The notes beneath the pieces were generated by a model. The model did not search any database. It was not told the origin of the DNA and worked only from the letters and a program-made list of their open reading frames with translations. The position numbers and the translations under genes were made by a program. From the NCBI RefSeq assembly GCF_900108095.1, contig NZ_FNWL01000004.1, positions 62,001 to 126,000 on the forward strand: 64,000 bases of DNA. The letters are read 5' to 3'. Source of the DNA: Natronorubrum sediminis (lineage in GTDB: Archaea; Halobacteriota; Halobacteria; Halobacteriales; Natrialbaceae). Below are positions 36,861-48,664 of the stretch, piece by piece (the stretch's first letter is position 1; each line of letters starts with the position of its first letter).

Positions 36861-39118
36861 CGGTCCTCACCTCCGGCGTCGGAAAAGACGAGGTGTGAAC
36901 CGTCGTCGTCGCCTTCGTCTGCAGAAACGCTGAACTGGTCGACGGCGTCGGCGAGTTCCATTGCTCGGTCGTCGAGTCGAGTCGCTTCTGCGGAGACGTC
37001 GGTGATCGTCGCCGTCGTCTCTTCGGCCGCAGCAGCGACTTGCTGGGCCTGTGAGGTCGTCTCTGCGGCCACGCTCGCGACGTCTTGAACGATCGTCGCG
37101 AGCTCCTCGGTGGATGTCGCCTGTTCGTCCGTCGCCTGGTCGATTTCCTGAACACCCGCAGTCACCTGTTCGATCTCCAAGGCGATCCGATCGAGGCCGT
37201 CCGCGAGCGTTTCGACCTGGTGGGTCGCAGCGCCGATCGTTTCCTCGGTCGCCTCGATCTGTTCGACACTGGTCGTCGCCCGCTGTTGTACCGATTCGAT
37301 CATTGCTTCGACGTCGTCGACTGCTTCTTGGGTCTGCTCTGCGAGTTCCTTGACCTCGTCTGCGACGGCCTGGAATCCCTCGCCGTCTCCCGACGCGCTC
37401 CCAGAGCGGGCGGATTCGATCGCCGCGTTCAACGCCAGCATGTTCGTCTGCGCCGCGATGTCGTCGATCAGTTCGACGACCTGTTGAATCTGCTCGGCCT
37501 CGCGCTCGAGGTCGTGAATCGTCGACGCGACGGTGTCAGTTCGCTCGCCGGCATCGTGCATCTCGTCGGTGAGCTCCGTCGCCGCCACCTGGCCGTCCGT
37601 CGCCAGGTCGTCGACCTGACTCGACTGGTCTGCGATCGTACTCGTCGCCGCGGCGACTTCCTCGACGGTCGCCGACAGCTCCTTGACTTCCGTCGTCGCC
37701 GTCTCGAGGTCCTCAGCCTGCGCGGAGGACCCGTCCGAAATTTCCTGAATCGACGCGCTGACTTCCTCGCTGGCTCGGCTAATCTCCTCGGAACTCGTCT
37801 GAACTTCGGTGCTCGTGTGCGCGACATCCTGGGAGATGCGCTCGACCTGGGCCACCGCCCGTTCGAGATCCGTAATCATCTCGTTGAACGAGTCGGCGAT
37901 CTCGACCATCGCCTCGTGGTCCGTTTCGGCCTCGAGTCGCTGCTGAAGGTCCCCGCCAGCGCACGCGGACATCACGTCGCCAAAGCGCTGGGCTTCGGCC
38001 TCGAGTTCGCGGTTTCGCCGCGCGGTCTGGCGCTGGGCCTCGCGTGCGCGTTCGCGTTCGTCCTCGAGGTCTGCCATCGTCGTGTCGAGGTCGTCACGCA
38101 TCGTGCCGAAGGAGTCATAGAGACTGCCGACCTCGTCGATCCGGTTCGTCTCGAGGTCGACTGTGAGGTTGCCATCACCCATCTGTTCGGCCTTGTCTGC
38201 GAGGCGGCGGAGTTTCAGCGAGAGGTTGCCGCCGAGGACGATGCCGACGAAGCCGAGGTTGATGACGAAGATGAACGCGAGCGTCGCAACGCTCGCCGTC
38301 GCGACGTTGTGCGCGCCGAAGACGTCCGCTTCAGCGCCGTAGGTCGTGAGCTGAAGGGGTGTGTCGCCGTCTGTGATGGTCGCCGTCGTGCCAGCGTACT
38401 CCTGAGTCGCGTCGTCGGGCATGCCAGTGGCGATATCGGCGTCGTCACCCGAGAGTGCGGCGAGCACGGTCTCGTCACCCACGTCGGCTTCGGTACCGGC
38501 CGTGAGGAGCACCTCGCCGTCTCCGTCGGTGACGACCGTTCGGTAGTCGTCGTTCGGTTCGATCACGGACTCGAGGCCACTCGCCGGTGCAGAGAGGGCG
38601 ACGTATCGGTCCTCACCATCGTCCGCGGGGGCACTCACGACGTGTGAGAGGACGTCCTCGTCACTCGAGAGCGAGTCGTGTGGCGCAGTTGGTCCGTCCG
38701 TTTCGCCGTCGACGCTAATGGCGAAATCCTCGCCGGTCGCGTCGCTTGCACTGCTGGCGAGGACCTCGCCGTCGCCGTCGAGATAATGTAATTCGGTGAT
38801 TCGATCGTCGCGATCGGTTTGCACGTCTGCAAAGCGGTCGTCTATCGCGTCAGTATCACCGTCGTCGACGCTCGCGTCCGCAGCGAGACCGTCGGCCGTC
38901 GCGGCGTTCGTCTCGAGCCACTCGTCCGCGACGTCGCTTCGATCCGCTGCGTGATCGGTGAACTGCTGTTCGGTCGTCGCGCCGACTGCGCCCGACGCGT
39001 GAGCGAAAAAGAGCGCGGAGACGAAAATCGTCAACACGGCTACCGCGACGAATATCACGCCGATTTTCACACTGTACGATCGTCTGAGTCGGTCTGGGGT
39101 GTAGTCCTCGAGTGCCAT
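36857..39118 (-). CDS. HtrII-like methyl-accepting transducer
   Basis: A 753-residue receptor. Helix TM1 is at about residues 18-42, followed by an acidic outward-facing domain of about 225 residues and TM2 at about 271-297. Then come a HAMP domain ([20 protein letters not shown]), a second HAMP-like unit (about 375-430) and a long coiled-coil signalling domain whose tip reads [20 protein letters not shown], continuing to [15 protein letters not shown]. This layout and length resemble HtrII of Halobacterium (phototaxis plus chemotaxis) more than HtrI. It shares an operon with the lysine-less rhodopsin, in the usual htr-then-sop order, with ATGA overlap. It should signal through CheA/CheW, whose genes are not in this window. 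Confidence 0.92.
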   Translation of the reverse strand: MALEDYTPDRLRRSYSVKIGVIFVAVAVLTIFVSALFFAHASGAVGATTEQQFTDHAADRSDVADEWLETNAATADGLAADASVDDGDTDAIDDRFADVQTDRDDRITELHYLDGDGEVLASSASDATGEDFAISVDGETDGPTAPHDSLSSDEDVLSHVVSAPADDGEDRYVALSAPASGLESVIEPNDDYRTVVTDGDGEVLLTAGTEADVGDETVLAALSGDDADIATGMPDDATQEYAGTTATITDGDTPLQLTTYGAEADVFGAHNVATASVATLAFIFVINLGFVGIVLGGNLSLKLRRLADKAEQMGDGNLTVDLETNRIDEVGSLYDSFGTMRDDLDTTMADLEDERERAREAQRQTARRNRELEAEAQRFGDVMSACAGGDLQQRLEAETDHEAMVEIADSFNEMITDLERAVAQVERISQDVAHTSTEVQTSSEEISRASEEVSASIQEISDGSSAQAEDLETATTEVKELSATVEEVAAATSTIADQSSQVDDLATDGQVAATELTDEMHDAGERTDTVASTIHDLEREAEQIQQVVELIDDIAAQTNMLALNAAIESARSGSASGDGEGFQAVADEVKELAEQTQEAVDDVEAMIESVQQRATTSVEQIEATEETIGAATHQVETLADGLDRIALEIEQVTAGVQEIDQATDEQATSTEELATIVQDVASVAAETTSQAQQVAAAAEETTATITDVSAEATRLDDRAMELADAVDQFSVSADEGDDDGSHLVFSDAGGEDR

Positions 39119-39130
39119 AGTGGTCCGTGG

Positions 39131-39153
39131 CCGTATCGATCAACCCGATACGG
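39131..39153. promoter_or_regulatory. 8-7-8 dyad just upstream of the transducer operon
   Basis: CCGTATCG (39131-39138) and CGATACGG (39146-39153) form a perfect 8-bp inverted repeat with a 7-bp spacer, 13-35 bp upstream of the transducer ATG (minus strand, 39118). At this position a bound protein would sit on the transcription start or early leader. A weaker CGATAA/TTATCG pair lies at about 39181-39205. No regulator is known from the sequence. Confidence 0.5.
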
Positions 39154-39520
39154 AAACGTATCATCTGTACTAGACAGTCACGATAAGTTAATGTATCGAT
39201 TATCGTAAACGACCGCTGCATCGAGAGTCGCATTCGCGATTAGATGGGACCAATAAGAGAGATGAACGATCGGCACGTACCCAGAAATAGAACTCGAGAA
39301 CCCCTCTCCGTCGAAGATAGTCGACCGTCGGTCAGAGACGGGACGCGTCGTCGCCGGGGTCCACGGTACAATTGGGAACCCGACACACATGTAACCGAAC
39401 CGGAGGTTCCGGTGAATTTCGTTGAAAATCGTTTATTTGCGATGGCCGGGATGGCGGGGCGCGAGAAGACAGGGAAGACGGCGGGTGACACAACGGTGGA
39501 GATCGGGCGGGGGAAAACGC
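39154..39520. other. Gap between the transducer operon and leuS
   Basis: About 370 bp with no supported gene. The left part should hold the core promoter of the transducer operon, which reads leftward; the right part is downstream of leuS. Frames crossing it on either strand are extensions of shadows in leuS. Confidence 0.5.
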
Positions 39521-42172
<2,652 letters not shown>

Positions 42173-42408
42173 TCTTGTATGCGTGTCCGGGCGTCGTCGC
42201 CCTATAGCTTTCCATACCACTATCGACACAGCAGGTCGCGACTGCTCGAAATTCGTGAAATCCGACGAACGGGTTCCGTCTCAGCATCCTCACTCGAGTC
42301 GAGACTGTCCCAAAGTAATTTATTTTGACAAGTAGTTGCCCCTTAAACTCACAATCTGAGGGACGGGGTAATCACCATGCCTACACACCTATTTTGTTTC
42401 TACCCGCC

Positions 42409-43947
42409 ATGTCAAATGGTGGTAAAAACTCAGAGAGTGTGGAATTAAGCGAGTGTCAGTCCTGTCCAAGTGAGAAACGGACAAGCCCCATAGCGACGGA
42501 CGGAGCAGCCGTCAGTTCGTCTACCCGACGATATGTCTTGGGGACACTGGGCACACTTTCGGCGACTTCGTTCATGACGGGTACCGGGAGTGCGGACTCC
42601 AGCGACGAATCCATATCAGGTGCGAACGAGGGACCACCGAAGGGACCAGCGCCAAAGGTCGATGGCCCGATCAGTGGTGGAAGTGCGACCGGCGAGCCAC
42701 AGCTGGCGGCTGTCACTGATCTGTCGAAATATGGCTACGTCGAGGAGGAGTACTTCATCTCCGGCCGTGCTCACGGCCTCGAGTCGCTTTCTGGTGGGAA
42801 GCGAGACGACGCGTCGTACACGACCCGAATCGTCGTCTGGCGGCCGGCCCACCGCTCGAAGTTCAACGGCACGTTGCTGGCCGATTGGCCGAACGTCTCG
42901 ACGCAAGTCGATGTTCCCGTCACCTGGATCAACGCCGACGACTACCTCATGCGCGAGGGCTACGCGGTCGCGATGATCTCGGCACAGGAAGTCGGCGTAC
43001 AGGACTCCGCCGAGGAGATGGACCTCATGACGTGGGATCCCGAACGCTACGGCGACCTCCACCATCCGGGCGACGACTACGCGTTCGACATCTTTTCGCA
43101 GGCGATCCGGACGCTGCGGGGCGACCCGAAGCGCCGAAAGGGCGATCCGGATCCGATGGCCGGACTCGAGCCGAAACGAGTGCTCGCGACGGGCGTCTCC
43201 CAGTCGGCCGTTTACCTGCACACCTACATCAACGCGCTCCAGGAGCACCTCGGCCTGATCGACGGCTTCCTGCCCACCACGGCGGGCACGATCATCGACG
43301 AACAGCCGGTGCGCGACGACGTCGCCCCCGTGTTGTGGCTGAACTCCGAGGACGAGGCCGACACAGAGCAACGACCCGACGAGGGCCAGTTCCGGCTCTG
43401 GGAAGTCGCCGGAGCCTCTCACGTCAACCGCTGGCTCTCGGCCTACGTCGAGATCGCCCTCGCCCGCGACCTCGAGGGCGAAGCGATCCCGTGGGAGCCA
43501 GCCATCGCGGGCCAGTACGGCGAACTCGAGGACGGCGTCTACGGCGAGTGTGAGTACAACTACTTCCCGATGCGCTACGCCTATCGGTCGGCCCTCGAGC
43601 ACCTGAACGAGTGGGTGAAGACCGGCGAGAAGCCGGAGAGAACGCCAAAAATCGAGCGAGCGGACGACGGCGTCGCCCGCGACGAGTACGGCAACGCCAG
43701 GGGCGGCGTTCGCCTGCCGCCGATCGACGTCCCCGTCGCGGAGTACGACGCGATGAGCTGTGAGCTGTTCGGGCAAACGCACCGATTCGACGAGCAGACG
43801 CTCTCAAAGCTGTATCCGACGCCTCATAAGTACCTGACAAAAATGGCGACAGCAACCGACAAAGCCGTCGAGAACGGCTATCTGCTTCCGGCGGACGCAG
43901 CCGACCTCATGCGCCGCGCAAACGACTCACCGATCGGCCACGACTGA
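42409..43947 (+). CDS. Tat-exported alpha/beta hydrolase domain protein
   Basis: A 512-residue protein. An N-terminal polar stretch (about 40 residues) precedes a twin-arginine signal, SSTRRYVLGTLGTLSATSF (about 40-58), so it is probably secreted without a lipobox. The catalytic domain resembles the large alpha/beta hydrolase family that starts EEYFISGRAHGLE, with a nucleophile elbow ATGVSQSAVYLHTYI (Ser in G-V-S-Q-S) and a late His in VAGASHVNRW. The substrate is unknown. The ATG at 42409 follows an AT-rich region. The long stretch before the Tat RR is longer than most signal peptides, so a later start is possible, but the next in-frame Met lies after the RR pair. Confidence 0.82.
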   Translation: MSNGGKNSESVELSECQSCPSEKRTSPIATDGAAVSSSTRRYVLGTLGTLSATSFMTGTGSADSSDESISGANEGPPKGPAPKVDGPISGGSATGEPQLAAVTDLSKYGYVEEEYFISGRAHGLESLSGGKRDDASYTTRIVVWRPAHRSKFNGTLLADWPNVSTQVDVPVTWINADDYLMREGYAVAMISAQEVGVQDSAEEMDLMTWDPERYGDLHHPGDDYAFDIFSQAIRTLRGDPKRRKGDPDPMAGLEPKRVLATGVSQSAVYLHTYINALQEHLGLIDGFLPTTAGTIIDEQPVRDDVAPVLWLNSEDEADTEQRPDEGQFRLWEVAGASHVNRWLSAYVEIALARDLEGEAIPWEPAIAGQYGELEDGVYGECEYNYFPMRYAYRSALEHLNEWVKTGEKPERTPKIERADDGVARDEYGNARGGVRLPPIDVPVAEYDAMSCELFGQTHRFDEQTLSKLYPTPHKYLTKMATATDKAVENGYLLPADAADLMRRANDSPIGHD

Positions 43948-43972
43948 GTCGAGACGTCCGAAGACTCGTCGT

Positions 43973-43990
43973 CCTACGAGTTCGAGCAGG
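43973..43990 (+). repeat. 18-bp direct repeat, left copy (flanks hsp20)
   Basis: CCTACGAGTTCGAGCAGG at 43973-43990 recurs exactly at 44463-44480. The two copies bracket the hsp20 gene (44033-44455) with a 490-bp period. This could be the footprint of a recombination or duplication, or chance in a TCGAG-rich genome. Confidence 0.7.
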
Positions 43991-44032
43991 GTAGTGACTC
44001 GAGGTCGATCGCTGGACGCGGCGCTCTCTCGA

Positions 44033-44455
44033 TTACTCGATATCGATCTCTTTCGACGTCTCGGTGCCGGTCACTTTCGGGAGTCGGACGGTCAGCACGC
44101 CGTTTTCGAAGCCGGCTGAGACCTCGTCTTCTTCGACGGGCTCTGGTAGACGGATGCGCCGACTCGCGGACGTTCGCGTCCGTTCGCGACGGAGGAATCG
44201 GCCGTCGACTGACGCTTCCGATTCGTCCTCCCGGTCGGCCTCGAGGCGAAGCGTCCCCTCCGAGAGCGTCAGTTCGATATCGTCCGTATCATAGCCGGGC
44301 AGATCGGCCGTCACGAGGTACTCCTCGCCGGTGTCGACGACGTCGGCCGGGACGGAGCCCGGGACCTGCAGCCCACCGCTGGTCATCCCCGATTCGACCT
44401 GTTTGCTGACGCGGTCGAGCATCTCCTCGATTTCGTCGAACGGATTTCCTCGCAT
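44033..44455 (-). CDS. hsp20: Hsp20/alpha-crystallin small heat-shock protein
   Basis: A 140-residue small chaperone. After a short N-terminal arm (NPFDEIEEMLDRVSKQVESG) the alpha-crystallin domain runs from PADVVDTGEEYLVTADLPGY through a basic FLRRERTRTSASRRIRLPEP loop, ending in the signature G-V-L-T-V-R-L-P (AGFENGVLTVRLPK). It holds unfolded proteins in ATP-independent oligomers. A TATA-like ATAAATT (minus strand, about 44481-44487) lies 26-32 bp upstream of the ATG at 44455, next to the right copy of the 18-bp repeat. Haloarchaea carry several paralogues. Confidence 0.95.
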   Translation of the reverse strand: MRGNPFDEIEEMLDRVSKQVESGMTSGGLQVPGSVPADVVDTGEEYLVTADLPGYDTDDIELTLSEGTLRLEADREDESEASVDGRFLRRERTRTSASRRIRLPEPVEEDEVSAGFENGVLTVRLPKVTGTETSKEIDIE

Positions 44456-44462
44456 ACGCGAA

Positions 44463-44480
44463 CCTACGAGTTCGAGCAGG
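44463..44480 (+). repeat. 18-bp direct repeat, right copy (flanks hsp20)
   Basis: This is the exact second copy of CCTACGAGTTCGAGCAGG (first at 43973-43990). It lies between the hsp20 start codon and its TATA-like box, so it would form the 5' end of the hsp20 transcript or its initiation region. Confidence 0.7.
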
Positions 44481-44575
44481 ATAAATTCTGCCCGCGACGG
44501 AAGGTCAGAACACGACCTTGAGGCGGCAACCCGTCCGCGCCTCGAGTCGGTCGATTTCGAGCGTAGAGACGAGAG

Positions 44576-45034
44576 CTACTCTGGAAGCGTTACGAGGCCG
44601 TCCTCGAGTGCGTCGAACAGGACGTCTCGTGCGTGGCCGTCGGGATCGACGTTCTCGTAGACCGACTTCACCTCGCCGTCGGCGAGGACGAACGTCGTCC
44701 GCGACGTCACACCGCTGTCGCGCAACGCCACGTCGAACGCCTCGGCGACCTCGGCGTCGGGGTCGGCCAGCAAATCGAACTCGAGGCCCTCCTGCTCGCA
44801 GAAGTCCTCGTGCGAGTCGACGTCGTCGATCGAGACGCCGTAGACCTCGACGCCGGCGTCCTCGTAGCTCTCGCGTTCGCGCTGGAACTGGTTCGCCTCG
44901 ATCGTACAGCCGGGCGTGTCGTCTTTCGGGTAGAAATAGACGACCGTCGGCTCCTCGAACTCGAGGGTTACCTCCGCTGCGTCCTGGTTCTGTGCGGTCA
45001 CGGTCGGCGCGTCGGCTCCGTCCTCGAGTGGCAT
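44576..45034 (-). CDS. Peroxiredoxin, Bcp/PrxQ type
   Basis: A 152-residue thiol peroxidase. The peroxidatic Cys is in PKDDTPGCTIEANQF (about residues 36-50). The +5 resolving Cys of E. coli Bcp is replaced by Asn; a second Cys in SHEDFCEQEGLEFDLL (about 76-91) suits the alternative resolving position in helix 3. LRDSGVTSRTTFVLADG carries the conserved Arg. It reduces hydrogen and organic peroxides with thioredoxin-like donors. The ATG at 45034 follows a region with two 21-bp tandem repeats. Confidence 0.93.
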   Translation of the reverse strand: MPLEDGADAPTVTAQNQDAAEVTLEFEEPTVVYFYPKDDTPGCTIEANQFQRERESYEDAGVEVYGVSIDDVDSHEDFCEQEGLEFDLLADPDAEVAEAFDVALRDSGVTSRTTFVLADGEVKSVYENVDPDGHARDVLFDALEDGLVTLPE

Positions 45035-45064
45035 ACGTGTATACTCCCGCAGGGGGGAGAAAAG

Positions 45065-45106
45065 TCGTTTGTGGTGGACCGGTCGTCGTTTGTGGTGGAA
45101 CGGTAG
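45065..45106 (+). repeat. 21-bp tandem repeat, two copies
   Basis: GTCGTTTGTGGTGGACCGGTC (45065-45085) is followed directly by GTCGTTTGTGGTGGAACGGTA (45086-45106), with three differences near the 3' end, and then a partial GTCGTCTGG. It lies 31-72 bp upstream of the peroxiredoxin start, so it overlaps the expected core promoter on the minus strand. Confidence 0.8.
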
Positions 45107-45188
45107 TCGTCTGGGTTACACGGGGGCGTCGCGTCGTCGCCACTGATCGGGACAGTACTGAAGAACTCGTTCAGGTGTCCATCCGTTC

Positions 45189-46001
45189 CTACCCGACTAC
45201 GTGTTCCGTATCGTACGATCCCAGTCGCCGCACCCAGCCCTTCTCGGTCAATCCCTCGAGGTCCTCGATCGCTTCCTTCGTCCGAGCCTCGTACAGGCCC
45301 GCTTCGATGTCGATGTGGAAGACGTAATCGCCCAGTCGCTGGCCGCTGGGGCGGGACTCGACGCGCGTCATGTTGATGTCGCGGTCGGCGAACGGCTCGA
45401 GGAGTTCGAGGAGCAATCCGGGGTAGTTCGCGTTGGGGTAGACGACGAGCGAACTCTTGCCGCCGCCCTTCGAGCGCTCCTCGGCCGGTGCAAGCGCGAA
45501 GAACCGCGTCGCATTCGAGTCCTGATCCTGAATGTCTTCGGCGAGGACCTCGAGGCCATCGCCGCCGTTGTCGGGGTGGCCGATCCCGGCGATCGAGGCG
45601 TCGCCACGGGCGAATTCGACGCCCTGTGCGGTGCTCGCGACGGCCTCTACGGTGGCATCGGGGTGTTCTCGCTCGAGGTAGGATCGACACTGCGCGAGCG
45701 CCTGAGAGTGGCTGGCGACGGTGTCGAACTCGTCGGATTGGGCGAGCAACGCGTGTTTGATCGGGGTGACGACCTCGCGAACGACGGCGACGTCGTACTC
45801 CGAGAGGGCGTCGAGGCTCTCGGTGACGCTGCCCTCGATGCTGTTCTCGATCGGGATGACGCCACGGTCGTACTCGCCGCCGGCGACGGCGTCGACGATG
45901 GCCGTCACCGACTGGCGAAAGTCAATCTCGTCGCCGTTCGCGACAGCCGTCGCCGCACGATGCGAGTAGGTTCCTTCGGGACCCAACGTAACTGCGACCA
46001 T
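45189..46001 (-). CDS. pheA: Prephenate dehydratase
   Basis: A 270-residue monofunctional enzyme for phenylalanine synthesis (prephenate to phenylpyruvate). The catalytic domain begins VAVTLGPEGTYSHRAA (residues 2-17) and includes VIPIENSIEGSV and the TRF motif in SNATRFFALA (about 169-178). The C-terminal ACT domain carries ESRPSGQRLGDYVFHID, the Phe-binding ESRP element, so feedback control by phenylalanine is expected. The ATG at 46001 is fixed by the family start; the open frame extends upstream without meaning. The truncated haemoglobin gene lies 49 bp upstream on the same strand. Confidence 0.95.
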   Translation of the reverse strand: MVAVTLGPEGTYSHRAATAVANGDEIDFRQSVTAIVDAVAGGEYDRGVIPIENSIEGSVTESLDALSEYDVAVVREVVTPIKHALLAQSDEFDTVASHSQALAQCRSYLEREHPDATVEAVASTAQGVEFARGDASIAGIGHPDNGGDGLEVLAEDIQDQDSNATRFFALAPAEERSKGGGKSSLVVYPNANYPGLLLELLEPFADRDINMTRVESRPSGQRLGDYVFHIDIEAGLYEARTKEAIEDLEGLTEKGWVRRLGSYDTEHVVG

Positions 46002-46050
46002 TGGGTGTCGATAGCAGGGTCGGGATGAAAAGACCGTCGGGTTTTCCCTG

Positions 46051-46416
46051 TCAAGCCGTGACAGTGACGATGTCGTCTTCGTACTCACCGACTGCAGCGA
46101 GAACGGCGTCTCGGTCGTCTGCGTCGACCTCGAACGCCTCGAGCGTCGCCTCGAGGTGAGCGGCGATCGCGTTGAAATCGGCCGTCGTAATGCCGAGGTC
46201 CTCGTGTGCTGTCTCCATATCCTCGCCGGAGTAGTCGACGGGACCACCGGCAACGGCGCTGATGAACTGGGTCTGGTGGGCGCGTTGGTTCTGCATGTCC
46301 ACGTCGTCGAAGTAGTGGGCTACCTGCTCGTCTGCCAGCACGCGTTCGTAGAAGCGCTCGACGACGGCACCGATCGCGTCTTCGCCTCCAAGTCGGTCGT
46401 ACAGTGTTTCGCTCAT
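46051..46416 (-). CDS. Truncated haemoglobin, group I
   Basis: A 121-residue 2-on-2 globin. The N-terminal SETLYDRLGGEDAIGAVVER, the B-helix Tyr in RFYERV, the GGP turn (AVAGGPVDYSG) and the proximal His in DMETAHEDLGI (about residues 67-77) are all where group I members have them. Roles in this family are O2 or NO binding and NO detoxification. It may be co-transcribed with pheA (49-bp gap), with no obvious functional link. The start is the ATG at 46416. Confidence 0.93.
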   Translation of the reverse strand: MSETLYDRLGGEDAIGAVVERFYERVLADEQVAHYFDDVDMQNQRAHQTQFISAVAGGPVDYSGEDMETAHEDLGITTADFNAIAAHLEATLEAFEVDADDRDAVLAAVGEYEDDIVTVTA

Positions 46417-46652
46417 CTACACGCGACTACGGACAGATGCGCTATAAGTCTCCATCGACATCTAACGGAGTTGGAAGTGACACAACATATATCTCGACGG
46501 AGATTCGTAAACCCACCTCGAGCACCCCCTCCAGCGGCGAACGATAGGTTCGACCGATCGCTCGAACGTATCCGACGAACAGCATAAGCCACACGACCAG
46601 TCAGCGGGCGTCAAGCGTGCGCTTTTCATACCCGAGGCGATGACCCATAGTC

Positions 46653-47786
46653 ATGAGAACGCGCGGGACGCTACGACTGGCGACACGGGGGTCCGCACTC
46701 GCTCGGCGGCAGGCCTCGCTGGTGAAAGAGGCCCTCGAGAATCGACGGTACGAGGTCGAACTCGTCTCCGTCGAGACGACGGGCGATCAGATCAGAGACG
46801 AACTGATCCATCGATTGGGGAAGACCGGCGCGTTCGTTCGCGAACTCGACGAACGCGTCCTCGAGGGCGACCTCGACGGCGCGATCCACTCGATGAAAGA
46901 CATGCCGACCGAACAGCCCGAGGAACTCGTCACGGCCGCCGTTCCCGAGCGCGGCCGGCCGGGGGACCTCCTCGTGACCCCCGACGGATCGTCGCTCGAG
47001 GAACTCCCAGACGGCGCGACCGTCGGCACCTCGAGTCTCCGCCGTCGCGCGCAACTGCTCTCCGAACGGCCGGATCTCACGGTCGAACCGCTGCGCGGAA
47101 ACGTCGATACGCGACTCGAGAAACTCCTCGCGCCCACCCTGCAGGCGGAACACGAGGAGCGGACGGAGGCAGACAAGGAGCGCAAAGGAAAGACGGGTGA
47201 CGAAGACTTCGAACCCGAATTCGACCAGACCGTCGACGACTGGTTCGACGGCCTCTCCGAACTCGAGAAGCAAGCTCTCGGCCGCGAGATCGAAACTGAG
47301 TACGACGCGATCGTACTCGCGGAAGCGGGCCTCGAGCGAAGCGGCCTCGCTCACTACGTCGATACACACTCGCTCTCGACGAACACGTTCGTCCCCGCAC
47401 CGGGCCAGGGTGCACTCGCGGTGACCGCGATCGACGGCGAGACCGCCCGCGACATACAGTCCGCGATCGATCATCCGCGCAGTCGCGTCGAGACGACGGT
47501 CGAGCGAACGGTTCTCGCCGAACTCGGCGGCGGCTGTATCGCCCCGGTCGGAATCTACGCCGTCGTGCAGGGCGAGTACGTCCACACCAGCGTCAGCGTC
47601 TTCGACCGCGACGGCGAGGAGTCGGTCGCCGCCAGCCGAGACCTCCCCGCCGATAACCACGCCGTGGCTGCTCGCGAGTTCGCACAGGATCTCGCCGACC
47701 GCGGCGCTGCTGCGTTGATCGAACAAGCCAGCGAGAACGGCGGTGACGGACCCGTCTCCGAGCAAGATAAGCCGGAGGGGAAGTGA
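46653..47786 (+). CDS. hemC: Porphobilinogen deaminase (hydroxymethylbilane synthase)
   Basis: A 377-residue enzyme that polymerises four porphobilinogens. RLATRGSALARRQASLVKEA opens the protein, HSMKDMPTEQP and GTSSLRRRAQL are the active-site blocks, and the cofactor-attachment Cys is in LGGGCIAPVGI (about residues 290-300). Between LRGNVDTRLEKLL and EYDAIVLAEAGLERSGL an insertion of about 60 mostly charged residues (roughly 155-215) replaces a short loop. It is first in the operon hemC-cobA-hemD, with the next start just after its stop. Confidence 0.95.
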   Translation: MRTRGTLRLATRGSALARRQASLVKEALENRRYEVELVSVETTGDQIRDELIHRLGKTGAFVRELDERVLEGDLDGAIHSMKDMPTEQPEELVTAAVPERGRPGDLLVTPDGSSLEELPDGATVGTSSLRRRAQLLSERPDLTVEPLRGNVDTRLEKLLAPTLQAEHEERTEADKERKGKTGDEDFEPEFDQTVDDWFDGLSELEKQALGREIETEYDAIVLAEAGLERSGLAHYVDTHSLSTNTFVPAPGQGALAVTAIDGETARDIQSAIDHPRSRVETTVERTVLAELGGGCIAPVGIYAVVQGEYVHTSVSVFDRDGEESVAASRDLPADNHAVAAREFAQDLADRGAAALIEQASENGGDGPVSEQDKPEGK

Positions 47787-47800
47787 GGGGACACACGGAC

Positions 47801-48652
47801 ATGTCAGATCAGTCCCCCGACTCCGAATCCGACGCGACCGCCGCCTCGGAGGCCGACGCCACCTCCGGCGCCGACCTCGAGACCGGTACCGTCTCCCTCG
47901 TCGGCAGCGGCCCCGGCGACCCGGAGCTGTTGACCGTCAAGGCCAAGCGGCTGCTCGAGACGGCCGACGTGGTTCTTCACGACAAGCTCCCGGGCCCGAA
48001 AATCATCGAGATGCTCCCCGAGGACCGACGCGAAGACGTCGGCAAGCGCGCCGGCGGCGAGCGAACGTCCCAGCCAGAAATTAACGAGCGACTGGTCGAA
48101 CTCGCCCGAGAAGGCAAGCGCGTCGTTCGACTCAAAGGCGGCGACTCGTTCGTCTTCGGCCGCGGCGGCGAAGAGGCGGAGTACCTCGCGGCCCACGACG
48201 TGCCGTTCGAGGTCGTCCCCGCCGTCACGTCTGCTATCGCCGCCCCCGCCGTCGCCGGTGTTCCGGTCACCCACCGCGATCACGCCTCCTCGGTCTCGTT
48301 CGTCACCGGACACGAGGACCCGACGAAAGACGAGTCGTCGGTCGACTGGGACGCGCTCGCGGCGACGGGTGGAACCATCGTCGTCCTGATGGGCGTCGGT
48401 CGACTGCCCGACTACACGACCGAACTCCTCGAGGCCGGGATGGCCTCCGAAACACCCGTCGCGCTCGTCGAACGTGGCACCTGGCCCGGCCAGCGCGTCG
48501 CGACCGGGACCCTCGAGACCATCGTCGACGTTCGCGACGAACACGACATTTCGCCGCCTGCCGTGACTGTCATCGGCGACGTCGCCGGCACCCGCGAGTC
48601 GGTCGTCGAATTGCTCCAAAACGAGTACAGCGTCGAGAGTGAGGATACCTAA
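47801..48652 (+). CDS. cobA: Uroporphyrinogen-III C-methyltransferase
   Basis: A 283-residue SAM-dependent enzyme converting uroporphyrinogen III to precorrin-2, the branch to sirohaem and cobalamin. [20 protein letters not shown] (about residues 32-51), [29 protein letters not shown] and [20 protein letters not shown] are the diagnostic blocks. The first 28 residues are an acidic Ser/Asp/Ala-rich extension. The start may be the ATG at 47801 or the GTG at 47783, which overlaps the hemC stop (GTGA). It is the middle gene of the tetrapyrrole operon. Confidence 0.95.
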   Translation: MSDQSPDSESDATAASEADATSGADLETGTVSLVGSGPGDPELLTVKAKRLLETADVVLHDKLPGPKIIEMLPEDRREDVGKRAGGERTSQPEINERLVELAREGKRVVRLKGGDSFVFGRGGEEAEYLAAHDVPFEVVPAVTSAIAAPAVAGVPVTHRDHASSVSFVTGHEDPTKDESSVDWDALAATGGTIVVLMGVGRLPDYTTELLEAGMASETPVALVERGTWPGQRVATGTLETIVDVRDEHDISPPAVTVIGDVAGTRESVVELLQNEYSVESEDT

Positions 48653-48664
48653 GTGAGCCAAACG

